DNA of 64,000 nt from Lachnospiraceae bacterium (GTDB taxonomy: Bacteria > Bacillota_A > Clostridia > Lachnospirales > Lachnospiraceae): assembly GCA_900764695.1 (NCBI GenBank), contig CAAFOY010000030.1, forward strand, positions 1-64,000, in the 5' to 3' direction. Of the stretch, positions 46,112-53,693 are shown piece after piece. The translations under genes and the position numbers were made by a program. A model generated the notes under the pieces. It searched no databases and was not told where the DNA came from. It worked only from the letters and a program-made list of their open reading frames with translations. The first letter of the stretch is position 1. Each line of letters opens with the position of its first letter.

Positions 46112-46909
46112 ATGAAATTATCGTCAATATCAAGTAGCAGTAAAGGTAACTGTATTCTTGTGGAAAATAATAATTCATCAATATTAGTTGATGTGGGAAT
46201 AAGCAGAAAAAAGGCAGAAGAAGGCTTGGAGTTTTTCGGAAAAAAACCTGAAAACATAGATGGTATAGTAATTACTCATGAGCATAGTGACCATATTAAG
46301 GGACTTGGAGTTTTTCTTAGAAAATATCAAGTGCCTGTTTATGCTACTGAAGGCACTATTAACTGTATTCTTAACAATAAAACAGTTGGAAAGGTTGACA
46401 GTGATCTTTTTAATGTAATTAAGCCTGATAGAGATTTTTCCATTAAGGACATTGAATTGTTACCGCTACATATTAGTCACGATGCGGCAGATCCTGTGTG
46501 CTACAGATTCTTTGAAAAAGAAAAATCTTGTGCAGTTGTTACAGATTTAGGCGAGTACGATGACAAGTTGGTATCAAGTCTTCAAAATCTTGACGCGGTA
46601 TTAATTGAGTCAAACCACGATGTTAACATGCTTCAGACAGGATCTTATCCATATAGCTTAAAACAGCGAATTTGGGGAAACAAGGGACATTTGTCCAACG
46701 AGGCTTGTGGAAGATTGTTGAACCGACTTTTAAGTGACAGATTAAAGCATATACTTTTAGGTCATTTAAGCGAAGAAAACAACTATCCTGAACTTGCCTA
46801 TCAGGCAGTCAGAAATGAAATAAATTTTAGCCCTGATAAATATCAGGCAGATAATCTTGATATTAGAGTCGCAAGCAGAGTAAAACCATCCTGTCTTGTT
46901 GAATTTTAA
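46112..46909 (+). CDS. walJ: MBL-fold metallohydrolase, WalJ/YycJ type
   Basis: A 265-residue metallo-beta-lactamase-fold protein. The metal-binding THEHSDHIKGL (HxHxDH) lies at about 54-64, LHISHDAADP near 120-129 and the late His in LLGHLSEENN near 219. This plan fits WalJ/YycJ, a presumed 5'-to-3' exonuclease linked in other Firmicutes to the WalKR cell-wall regulators and DNA repair timing; walKR is not here. GAGGTG lies 5 nt before the ATG at 46112. A terminator follows. Confidence 0.88.
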   Translation: MKLSSISSSSKGNCILVENNNSSILVDVGISRKKAEEGLEFFGKKPENIDGIVITHEHSDHIKGLGVFLRKYQVPVYATEGTINCILNNKTVGKVDSDLFNVIKPDRDFSIKDIELLPLHISHDAADPVCYRFFEKEKSCAVVTDLGEYDDKLVSSLQNLDAVLIESNHDVNMLQTGSYPYSLKQRIWGNKGHLSNEACGRLLNRLLSDRLKHILLGHLSEENNYPELAYQAVRNEINFSPDKYQADNLDIRVASRVKPSCLVEF

Positions 46910-46921
46910 TAAAAACCAACA

Positions 46922-46956
46922 TTCTTTGTGTAAAAAAGTCACACAGAGAAGTTTTT
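46922..46956 (+). terminator. Terminator after walJ
   Basis: A 10-bp stem, ttctttgtgt (46922-46931) with acacagagaa (46941-46950, one G-U pair), is followed by gttttt. Confidence 0.8.
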
Positions 46957-46970
46957 AAAAGGAGGACTTT

Positions 46971-47243
46971 ATGAAGAAAACAATTATTACAGTAGTAGGC
47001 AAAGACACAGTAGGAATTATTGCAGGGGTATGTTCATATCTTGCAGAAAACAATGTAAATATCCTTGATATTTCACAGACTATTGTGCAGGAATATTTTA
47101 ACATGATGATGATCGTAGATTGTAATAAGGCTTCTAAGCCGATTTATGAACTTTCAGATGACCTTGATAAATTAGGTGAGAAGATTGGTGTTAGTATTAA
47201 AATGCAACATGAAGATATTTTTAACAGCATGCACAGAATTTAA
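46971..47243 (+). CDS. ACT-domain protein (UPF0237)
   Basis: A 90-residue single ACT domain. KKTIITVVGKDTVGIIAGVC (residues 2-21) is the typical first strand-loop-helix, with ISQTIVQEYFNMMMIVDC following. Such proteins bind small effectors, often amino acids, and this family is almost always found beside the PFL/DUF711 gene, as here (12 nt apart). It probably regulates or partners that protein. GGAGG lies before the ATG. The ligand is unknown. Confidence 0.9.
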   Translation: MKKTIITVVGKDTVGIIAGVCSYLAENNVNILDISQTIVQEYFNMMMIVDCNKASKPIYELSDDLDKLGEKIGVSIKMQHEDIFNSMHRI

Positions 47244-47255
47244 TCGGAGGGTTTT

Positions 47256-48620
47256 ATGATTAACAGATTTGAAGTAACAGAAACAAATAAGATGATTGAA
47301 AATTACAATTTAGACGTAAGAACTATTACTTTAGGTATTAGTTTGCTGGATTGTATAAGTGACGACCTTGAAACATTAAATAATAATATTTATAACAAAA
47401 TCAAAAGATTGGCAAGCAATCTTGTGCAGACAGGTGAAGATATTTCAAAGGAATATGGTATTCCGATTGTAAATAAGCGTATTTCAGTAACACCTATTGC
47501 TTTGATAGGTGGCAGTGCGTGTAAGAAACCTGAAGATTTTGTTACAATTGCAAAAACATTGGACAAAGTAGCTAAGGAAGTTGGCGTAAATTTCTTAGGC
47601 GGTTATTCAGCTCTTGTTAATAAGGGAATGACACCTGCAGAAGAAAATCTTATTCGTTCAATTCCTGAAGCATTAGCTGTAACAGAAAGAGTTTGTAGCT
47701 CAGTTAATGTTGGCTCATCAAAAACAGGAATTAACATGGACGCAGTTCGTCTAATGGGCGAAATAGTACATAAAACAGCAGAAAAAACTGCTAATCAGGA
47801 TTCATTAGGCTGTGCTAAACTTGTTGTATTCTGTAACGCACCGGATGATAACCCATTTATGGCAGGCGCTTTCCATGGTGTAACAGAAGCTGATGCAATT
47901 ATTAACGTAGGTGTATCAGGACCTGGTGTTGTAAGACACGCATTAAAGAAAGTAAGAGGAGAAAACTTTGAAGTTCTCTGTGACACGATTAAAAAAACCG
48001 CATTTAAGGTTACAAGAGTTGGTCAGCTTGTTGCTGAAGAAGCAAGCAGAAGATTAAATGTTCCTTTTGGTATAGTTGACTTATCATTGGCACCAACACC
48101 TGCAATTGGTGACAGCGTAGCTGATATTTTGCAGGAAATCGGTCTTGAAAGAACAGGTGCACCTGGAACAACAGCAGCACTTGCACTTTTAAATGATCAG
48201 GTTAAGAAAGGTGGAGTAATGGCTTCATCATATGTTGGTGGTTTAAGTGGTGCATTTATTCCTGTAAGTGAAGATCAGGGAATGATTGATGCAGTAAAGG
48301 AAGGTGCTTTATGCATTGAAAAGTTAGAAGCAATGACTTGTGTATGTTCAGTAGGACTTGATATGATAGCAATTCCAGGGGACACAAAACCAACAACTAT
48401 TGCAGGTATTATTGCTGACGAATCAGCCATTGGTATGATTAATCAGAAAACAACAGCAGTAAGAGTAATTCCTGTAATTGGAAAGGGAGTTGGAGAAATG
48501 GTAGAATTTGGTGGCTTATTAGGTTATGCACCAATTATGCCGGTTAACAGTTTCTCTTGTGATGCTTTTGTTAACAGAACAGGTAGAATACCTGCACCAA
48601 TTCATAGTTTTAAAAATTAA
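47256..48620 (+). CDS. PFL/DUF711 family protein (UPF0210)
   Basis: A 454-residue protein of the UPF0210 family, whose fold is related to pyruvate formate-lyase. Typical segments are TLGISLLDC (about 25-33), [31 protein letters not shown] (about 151-168) and [20 protein letters not shown] (about 304-323). I see no glycyl-radical loop with the usual RVxGY end, so enzyme activity like PFL is not supported; the function is unknown. It is coupled with the ACT protein upstream (12-nt spacing, GGAGG). A large foldback element follows its stop. Confidence 0.88.
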   Translation: MINRFEVTETNKMIENYNLDVRTITLGISLLDCISDDLETLNNNIYNKIKRLASNLVQTGEDISKEYGIPIVNKRISVTPIALIGGSACKKPEDFVTIAKTLDKVAKEVGVNFLGGYSALVNKGMTPAEENLIRSIPEALAVTERVCSSVNVGSSKTGINMDAVRLMGEIVHKTAEKTANQDSLGCAKLVVFCNAPDDNPFMAGAFHGVTEADAIINVGVSGPGVVRHALKKVRGENFEVLCDTIKKTAFKVTRVGQLVAEEASRRLNVPFGIVDLSLAPTPAIGDSVADILQEIGLERTGAPGTTAALALLNDQVKKGGVMASSYVGGLSGAFIPVSEDQGMIDAVKEGALCIEKLEAMTCVCSVGLDMIAIPGDTKPTTIAGIIADESAIGMINQKTTAVRVIPVIGKGVGEMVEFGGLLGYAPIMPVNSFSCDAFVNRTGRIPAPIHSFKN

Positions 48621-48631
48621 TATTTGTTTAT

Positions 48632-48814
48632 ATATTGTCAAAAAAGAGGATGTTTTGCAAACAATAGGCAACTTTTCAAAATTTTGCGTGTATAGTGTAA
48701 AGCGTAAAACTTACTGTTTGAGCAGTAGGCGGGTTTAAGGTTTCGCTTTACAATAGACGACGGAGCAAAATGATATACGTAGCGTGTTTGCATGCATCCT
48801 CTTTTTGACAATAT
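48632..48814. repeat. Foldback element A (183 bp)
   Basis: A long inverted repeat: about 21 bases from 48632 (atattgtcaaaaaagaggatg) pair with 48794-48814, and gcaaaca/tgtttgc extends the arms to about 30. Nested inside are attttgc 48681-48687 with gcaaaat 48765-48771, tgtaaagcg 48696-48704 with cgctttaca 48744-48752, and a tactg/cagta tip. The whole segment folds on itself and has no frame. It shares cggagcaaa and GTGTTTGCATG with element B. It could be a MITE, a structured RNA or an elaborate 3' end for the PFL operon. Confidence 0.6.
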
Positions 48815-48867
48815 TCAAATAAATGGAGGCGGGAGATTTGAATTTTCAGCTTTTTTGGGGAGATTAA

Positions 48868-48963
48868 ATGACTAAGTTAGAGGATATTGATATTGCAGAT
48901 TATGTACCCAGAAATTTAAGAAAAATTATTATATCTGGGTACAGGATGCAAAAAAGAATATAA
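48868..48963 (+). CDS. Possible 31-residue small protein
   Basis: An ATG with GGGGAGA 4 nt upstream opens a 31-codon frame reading MTKLEDIDIADYVPRNL and ending in GYRMQKRI. A 9-bp inverted repeat (gtacccaga near 48904-48912 and tctgggtac near 48934-48942) lies inside it. A 9-codon TTG frame (48838-48867) with its own GGAGG ends exactly before this ATG. It has no known family. It may be a real small gene, a truncated remnant or chance; the reverse-strand tmcAL stop is at 48979. Confidence 0.35.
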   Translation: MTKLEDIDIADYVPRNLRKIIISGYRMQKRI

Positions 48964-48978
48964 AAGATAAAGTGATAG

Positions 48979-50250
48979 TTATTTTATTATTATTTGTCGC
49001 TGAAATTCAGTTGGCAATGTTTCACTGGTTTTGTTCATATATATCATTCTGTATAGGTTGTCGGCTTTTAAATTTATGTCTAACATTTTTCTCTGATTGT
49101 TATCAGCCTCTTTATAAAAGGTTGCAAATTTGCTTACCAGTGGTATTTTTGTGCTTTTGCTTATTTCTGATAAGACGCCGGATTTTTTTGTAAATCCTAA
49201 TATCATTGCGTAGTTGTTATTTACGAACTCTTTTATGTCGTCTGTTTTTATATCAAGAATTATATGTAGTAATGCTCTTGATATAGCTGAGTATGTGTAG
49301 TTCTTTGACTGCAGCATTGGTATAAAAGTTTCTATATCTGTAAAGTTGTATTTGTTGTTTACTATTCTGTTTGATAAGTCCTGATTTATTCCTTCTATAT
49401 GGTCTAATGTATCCATTGATAGAAGTTTGCTTCCCAGAACAGTTGAAAAGTCATTATATTCTATGGTTGTGTGGTTTTTTATAATGTTTAGGCAATTATC
49501 AGGCAGAAGACCTGAAATGTTGTCTTTGTTAGCCATGGCTGTTCGTATTCCTGTTGCAGAAGCAAGTTTTGTTCTTGTATCAAGAGAATGATAGCCGGCA
49601 CCAAGTCTTTTAAGAGGCACAGGATTTATCTTAGAGTTAAATCGCATAAGTGCTTTTATATATTCTATTCCAAGAATATTGTTTGGTTGATTTATAAAAG
49701 TATTAATATCTAAATTGCTATTTGAAGTAATATCGGAAGGGTATTTTGTATAGTTATTAGAATTAATATTTAGACTATAATCTAAGTTGTATTTCTTAAA
49801 GTATTCATCTAACGCTTTTGCACGGGCTTTCGGAAATGAAATGCCTGTTTTTAAATTTAAGGTAAGTAAATCTTTATATTCTTTTGGCTCATTTATTAAT
49901 ATTTCTGCAACTGTGTTTAAAAGATCTATTGAATCTGTTTCACAACCAAAACATAGATAATCAATACAGTTAAGAGAATCTAATAATGCAATTGAAGCTG
50001 TTGCAAATAATTCGGCAGATGCAGTGGAGTAAACGACAGGTAGTTCGATTACCAAATCAGCTCCGTTTAGCATTGCCATTTCGCATCTTGAAGTCTTATT
50101 AATAATGGCAGGCATACCGCGTTGAACATAGTTTCCACTACAGACAATAACGGCGGCATCTGCATTACATACTTCCTTAGCCTTTGATATTAAATACTTA
50201 TGTCCATTATGAAATGGATTAAATTCTGCTATAATTCCAACAATTTTCAT
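48979..50250 (-). CDS. tmcAL: tRNA(Met) cytidine acetate ligase TmcAL (YlbM)
   Basis: A 423-residue nucleotidyltransferase-fold enzyme that makes N4-acetylcytidine at the wobble base of elongator tRNA-Met using acetate and ATP. The HxGH motif is in AEFNPFHNGHKYLI (about 8-21), with CSGNYVQRGMPAI (about 37-49) and LVIELPVVYSTASAELFA (about 66-83). Acetate use is neat beside pta and ackA. GAGGT lies before the ATG. In B. subtilis it is ylbM of the ylb cluster; here it runs opposite to its neighbours. Confidence 0.93.
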   Translation of the reverse strand: MKIVGIIAEFNPFHNGHKYLISKAKEVCNADAAVIVCSGNYVQRGMPAIINKTSRCEMAMLNGADLVIELPVVYSTASAELFATASIALLDSLNCIDYLCFGCETDSIDLLNTVAEILINEPKEYKDLLTLNLKTGISFPKARAKALDEYFKKYNLDYSLNINSNNYTKYPSDITSNSNLDINTFINQPNNILGIEYIKALMRFNSKINPVPLKRLGAGYHSLDTRTKLASATGIRTAMANKDNISGLLPDNCLNIIKNHTTIEYNDFSTVLGSKLLSMDTLDHIEGINQDLSNRIVNNKYNFTDIETFIPMLQSKNYTYSAISRALLHIILDIKTDDIKEFVNNNYAMILGFTKKSGVLSEISKSTKIPLVSKFATFYKEADNNQRKMLDINLKADNLYRMIYMNKTSETLPTEFQRQIIIK

Positions 50251-50323
50251 ATAATTTACCTCGTAGGAATTGATTCTATCATTATTGCACTAAACTTTCA
50301 ATTGATTAGGGAACAAATAGGTG

Positions 50324-50352
50324 TTGTTTATTGAAAAATCTTATATTATAAT
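50324..50352 (+). promoter_or_regulatory. pta-ackA promoter
   Basis: TTGTTT at 50324-50329, a 17-bp spacer and a perfect TATAAT at 50347-50352. The leader to the ATG is about 35 nt. Confidence 0.65.
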
Positions 50353-50392
50353 AATTATGATTGGAGAATATAAGGATTTAAGGAGAATAGAA

Positions 50393-51388
50393 ATGGGTTT
50401 TATTGAGCAACTAAAGATCAAGGCAAAATCTAACAAGAAAACTATTGTGCTTCCTGAAGGAATGGATAGACGTACATATGAGGCAGCACAACAGATTGTT
50501 GAAGAAGATTTCGCAGACATTATTATTTTGGCCAGTCCCGAAGAGGCGGAGAAATATGGGAAAGGTTATGACATAGAAAATGTAACAATCATAGATCCTA
50601 AGGATTGTGTTAAGACTAAAGAATATGCTGAAGAGTTTTATATGCTTAGAAAGGCTAAGGGAATGACAGAAACTCAGGCTTATGCAATGCTCGTAAGCGA
50701 TTATATGTATTTTGCATGTATGATGGTTAGAGCGGGAGATGCAGACGGCGTTGTTTCAGGTGCCTGCCACTCATCTGCCAATACACTTAGACCATCATTG
50801 CAGATTATTAAGACTAAGCCGGGAAGCAAGCTTGTTTCAGCTTTCTTTGTAATGTGCGTACAGAACAAAGAATTAGGCGCTGATGGGGTATTTGTTATGG
50901 GAGATTGTGGACTTAACCAGAATCCTAATCCGGAGCAGTTAGCAGATATAGCTGCAAGCAGTGCAGAGTCATTTGAATATTTGGTAGGGGAGAAGGCAAG
51001 AGTAGCAATGCTTTCACATTCAACACATGGAAGTGCAGCACATCCGGATGTAGACAAGGTTGTTGAAGCAACAAAGATTGCACAGAAGGAATATCCTCAG
51101 TTTTTGATTGACGGAGAACTTCAGACTGATGCTGCAGTTGTTCCAGAGGTGGCAGCACTTAAAGCACCGGACAGCCCTGTAGCAGGAAAGGCTAATGTAC
51201 TTATTTTCCCTGATTTGGATGCAGGTAATATTGGTTACAAGTTAATTCAGAGACTTGGAAATGCAGAGGCATACGGCCCACTTTGCCAGGGGATTGCAAA
51301 GCCGGTTAATGACTTATCAAGAGGATGTAGTGCAAAAGATATTGTAGGTGTTGTGGCAATAACAGCAGTTCAGGCGCAGATTAATTAA
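50393..51388 (+). CDS. pta: Phosphate acetyltransferase
   Basis: A 331-residue short-type Pta that converts acetyl-CoA and phosphate to acetyl phosphate. Segments IVLPEGMDRRTYEAA (about 17-31), GACHSSANTLRPSLQIIKT (about 124-142) and KANVLIFPDLDAGNIGYK (about 268-285) are typical. I chose the ATG at 50393, with AAGGAG 8 nt before it; the longer frame from 50321 runs through the promoter. ackA follows after 38 nt; together they yield one ATP per acetate in fermentation. Confidence 0.97.
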   Translation: MGFIEQLKIKAKSNKKTIVLPEGMDRRTYEAAQQIVEEDFADIIILASPEEAEKYGKGYDIENVTIIDPKDCVKTKEYAEEFYMLRKAKGMTETQAYAMLVSDYMYFACMMVRAGDADGVVSGACHSSANTLRPSLQIIKTKPGSKLVSAFFVMCVQNKELGADGVFVMGDCGLNQNPNPEQLADIAASSAESFEYLVGEKARVAMLSHSTHGSAAHPDVDKVVEATKIAQKEYPQFLIDGELQTDAAVVPEVAALKAPDSPVAGKANVLIFPDLDAGNIGYKLIQRLGNAEAYGPLCQGIAKPVNDLSRGCSAKDIVGVVAITAVQAQIN

Positions 51389-51426
51389 AAAACATAAAAT
51401 TATTAGCAGAAATTAGGAGTTTAGAA

Positions 51427-52623
51427 ATGGAAGTTTTAGTAATAAATTGTGGAAGTTCATCATTAAAGTTTCAATTGATTGATTCTGACAGCGAAAAAGT
51501 ACTTGCAAAAGGTATTTGCGAAAGAATCGGAATTAAAGGCAGTGTAATAACATATCAGCCAACAGGTGGTGAAAAAGAAGTAAGCAACATTGATATGCCA
51601 ACGCATCATGAAGCTATTGATGCAGTTATCAAAGCACTTACAAATAAAGAAACAGGTGTTATTGATGATATGAGTGAAGTTAAAGCTGTTGGACACAGAG
51701 TTGTTCATGGTGGAGAATATTTCTCAAAGGCAACTTTAGTAGATGATGATGTTATTAAGAAGATTGAAGAATGCAATTATTTGGCACCACTTCATAATCC
51801 GGCTAACATTATTGGAATTAAGGCATGTATGAACTTAATGCCTGACACACCTAATGTAGTTGTTTTTGATACAGCTTTCCATCAGACAATGCCTGAAAGT
51901 GCTTATTTATATGCAATTCCAAGAAAGTATTATGATGAAAATAAGATTAGAAGATATGGCTTCCACGGAACTTCTCACAGTTTTGTTTCAAAGAGAGTAG
52001 CCGAGATTATGAACAAGCCATACGATGAACTAAAGACTATTGTTTGTCATTTAGGAAACGGCGCAAGTATTTGCGCAGTTGATGGTGGCAAGTCTGTAGA
52101 TACAAGTATGGGACTTACTCCACTTGCAGGTGTTATTATGGGAACACGTTCAGGTGATATTGATCCAAGTATTATTGAAGTTATTGCAAAACAGGATGGT
52201 CTTAGTATTGACCAGGTTATCAATATGTTGAATAAGGAATCAGGTGTTGCAGGACTTTCAGAAGTTTCAAGTGACTTTAGAGATATAACTCAGGCAATTG
52301 AAGATGGAAATGCAAAGGCTAAGTCAGCATTTGATGCTTATATTAGACAGGTTGTAAGATTTGTTGGAGCTTACATTGCAGTTATGAACGGTGTTGATGC
52401 CATTGCTTTTACAGCAGGTGTAGGAGAAAATAACAAGTTTGTAAGAGCTGCAGTAATGGAACATTTAGGATATATGGGAGTTAAAATCAATCACGAAGCT
52501 AATGATAGCAGAGGTGAAGAGGTAATGATTTCGACAGAAGATTCTAAGGTTAAAGTATTTGTTGTCCCTACAAATGAAGAACTTGCAATAGCAAGAGAGA
52601 CAGTAGAAATAGTAAATAAATAA
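51427..52623 (+). CDS. ackA: Acetate kinase
   Basis: A 398-residue ASKHA-fold kinase making ATP and acetate from acetyl phosphate. The signature VINCGSSSLKFQLI is at about 4-17, GHRVVHGGE at about 88-96, the catalytic Asp in FDTAFHQTMP (about 148), HLGNGASICAV near 207-217 and the second signature GLTPLAGVIMGTRSGDIDP near 226-244. AGGAG lies before the ATG. The pair with pta is the standard fermentative acetate module. Confidence 0.98.
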   Translation: MEVLVINCGSSSLKFQLIDSDSEKVLAKGICERIGIKGSVITYQPTGGEKEVSNIDMPTHHEAIDAVIKALTNKETGVIDDMSEVKAVGHRVVHGGEYFSKATLVDDDVIKKIEECNYLAPLHNPANIIGIKACMNLMPDTPNVVVFDTAFHQTMPESAYLYAIPRKYYDENKIRRYGFHGTSHSFVSKRVAEIMNKPYDELKTIVCHLGNGASICAVDGGKSVDTSMGLTPLAGVIMGTRSGDIDPSIIEVIAKQDGLSIDQVINMLNKESGVAGLSEVSSDFRDITQAIEDGNAKAKSAFDAYIRQVVRFVGAYIAVMNGVDAIAFTAGVGENNKFVRAAVMEHLGYMGVKINHEANDSRGEEVMISTEDSKVKVFVVPTNEELAIARETVEIVNK

Positions 52624-52630
52624 AAAGTAT

Positions 52631-52659
52631 TTGACAAATAAGGCACTGATATGTATAAT
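52631..52659 (+). promoter_or_regulatory. yceD-rpmF promoter
   Basis: A perfect TTGACA at 52631-52636, a 17-bp spacer and a perfect TATAAT at 52654-52659, only 8 bp after the ackA stop. This is the strongest promoter match I saw in the window. Confidence 0.9.
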
Positions 52660-52688
52660 TGTTAAGGTGTCTTTGAAAAGAGGATATT

Positions 52689-53213
52689 ATGATAATTGAT
52701 TTACATGAGCTTTTACAGGAAGATAATGGCAATAGAAGCTATCATCTACAGTTGGAAGCAGACGTGTTTGAAACATCAACAGCTTCATATAAAATTAAGG
52801 ATTATGACTTGCAACTTTCTTTTCATAATGAAGGAAAGAAACATATATCCTCCAGATGTGAAGGATTTGTTGTTTTGGAGATACCTTGCGACAGATGTTT
52901 AGAGCCGGTAGATTACAAGATTGATATTGATTATTTCAAAGACTTGGATATGAATAAAACAGCAGAAGAGAAGATTGCTGAACTGGACGAAGATTATTAT
53001 TTGGAAGGTACAAGCTTCGATACTGAAGTTTTAATTCATAACGAAGTTCTGGTTAATTTACCTATGAAAGTTCTTTGCCGTGAAAACTGCAAAGGAATTT
53101 GCAATAGATGCGGCGCTAATCTCAATTTGGGATCTTGTAAGTGCGATGACGCAGAACTCGATCCGAGAATGTCGAAAATATTAGATATTTTTAATCAGTT
53201 TAAGGAGGTGTAA
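52689..53213 (+). CDS. yceD: YceD/DUF177 family protein (large ribosomal subunit biogenesis)
   Basis: A 174-residue DUF177 protein. It has the conserved CDRCLEP (about 72-78), and in its C-terminal part the Cys cluster LCRENCKGICNRCGANLNLG (about 133-152), which may bind zinc. YceD is encoded before rpmF in most bacteria and is linked to 23S rRNA accumulation. GAGG lies before the ATG. It is 3 nt from the rpmF start and shares its promoter. This is ylbN of the B. subtilis ylb cluster. Confidence 0.93.
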   Translation: MIIDLHELLQEDNGNRSYHLQLEADVFETSTASYKIKDYDLQLSFHNEGKKHISSRCEGFVVLEIPCDRCLEPVDYKIDIDYFKDLDMNKTAEEKIAELDEDYYLEGTSFDTEVLIHNEVLVNLPMKVLCRENCKGICNRCGANLNLGSCKCDDAELDPRMSKILDIFNQFKEV

Positions 53214-53216
53214 ACC

Positions 53217-53396
53217 ATGTCTATCTGTCCAAAGAACAAATCTTCTAAAGGAAGAAGAGATAAGAGAAGAGCTAACTGGAAGATGTCAGCTCCAAACCTT
53301 GTTAAATGTAGCAAATGTGGAGAGTTAATGATGCCACATAGAGTATGCAAGGCATGCGGTAGCTACAACAAGAAAGAAATCGTTTCAGTTGACTAA
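53217..53396 (+). CDS. rpmF: Ribosomal protein L32
   Basis: A 59-residue L32. It starts MSICPKNKSSKGRRDKRRAN and contains KCSKCGELMMPHRVCKACG, whose four Cys form the zinc-ribbon (C+ type). AAGGAGGTG lies 7 nt before the ATG. It is coupled to yceD and ended by a strong terminator at 53436-53478. The usual neighbour plsX follows after a 297-bp spacer that holds foldback element B. Confidence 0.96.
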   Translation: MSICPKNKSSKGRRDKRRANWKMSAPNLVKCSKCGELMMPHRVCKACGSYNKKEIVSVD

Positions 53397-53435
53397 TTAT
53401 TAAACGAAAGATTTCGTCAATAAGGAATTAATTAT

Positions 53436-53478
53436 AAAAATAAGACTTTGTGAATTTTCACAGAGTCTTATTTTTGTT
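53436..53478 (+). terminator. Terminator after rpmF
   Basis: A stem of about 18 bp with one G-U pair (53436-53453 with 53458-53475) has a small loop and is followed by tgtt. Foldback element B begins at its foot (53476). Confidence 0.85.
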
Positions 53479-53605
53479 ATACACAATGAGCCACATAATT
53501 CCTTTTATACTTGTATAAGAAAGGAATTATGTGGCGAATGTATAATCACTGAGAAGTAGCGGAGCAAATTCGAAGTGTTATGCATGACGAAGTCATGTGT
53601 ATAAC
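53476..53605. repeat. Foldback element B (130 bp)
   Basis: The outer arms gttatacaca (53476-53485) and tgtgtataac (53596-53605) are exact inverse complements. Inside are three hairpins: a perfect 16-bp stem 53490-53505 with 53520-53535; an imperfect stem tgtataatcact / agtgttatgca (about 53539-53550 with 53574-53584) enclosing cggagcaaa; and catgac-gaa-gtcatg 53583-53597. A cloverleaf-like fold results. A direct copy of gttatacacaa follows at 53613-53623. There is no frame. It shares its core with element A. Confidence 0.6.
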
Positions 53606-53622
53606 AAATAAAGTTATACACA
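53477..53622. promoter_or_regulatory. Three TTATACACA DnaA-box-like sites before plsX
   Basis: TTATACACA occurs at 53477-53485 (plus), 53596-53604 (minus orientation) and 53614-53622 (plus). TTATNCACA is the general DnaA-box consensus and TTATACACA matches box R2 of E. coli oriC. Two copies are the arms of element B, so chance from the inverted repeat is possible. The third is 12 bp before the plsX -35. Confidence 0.4.
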
Positions 53623-53634
53623 AAACCTCAAACC

Positions 53635-53663
53635 TTGATTTTGCACCGTTTTTTTAGTATAGT
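53635..53663 (+). promoter_or_regulatory. plsX-acpP promoter
   Basis: TTGATT at 53635-53640, a 17-bp spacer and TATAGT at 53658-53663, 30 bp before the ATG. I see no FapR palindrome. Confidence 0.7.
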
Positions 53664-53693
53664 AATTCTATATGCGAAAAAAGGAGGCATTAT

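Noticed and set aside
47256..48620. Pyruvate formate-lyase
   Set aside because: The protein belongs to the DUF711/UPF0210 family; the glycyl-radical motif and paired catalytic Cys of true PFL are not seen.
48979..49193. A 73-codon plus-strand frame starting at 48972
   Set aside because: It is antisense to the 3' end of tmcAL, very Cys/Phe-rich and without a ribosome site.
53477..53622. Replication origin
   Set aside because: Three DnaA-like sites are present, but there is no dnaA, dnaN or gidA nearby and no clear AT-rich unwinding repeat; I keep only a DnaA-site hypothesis.
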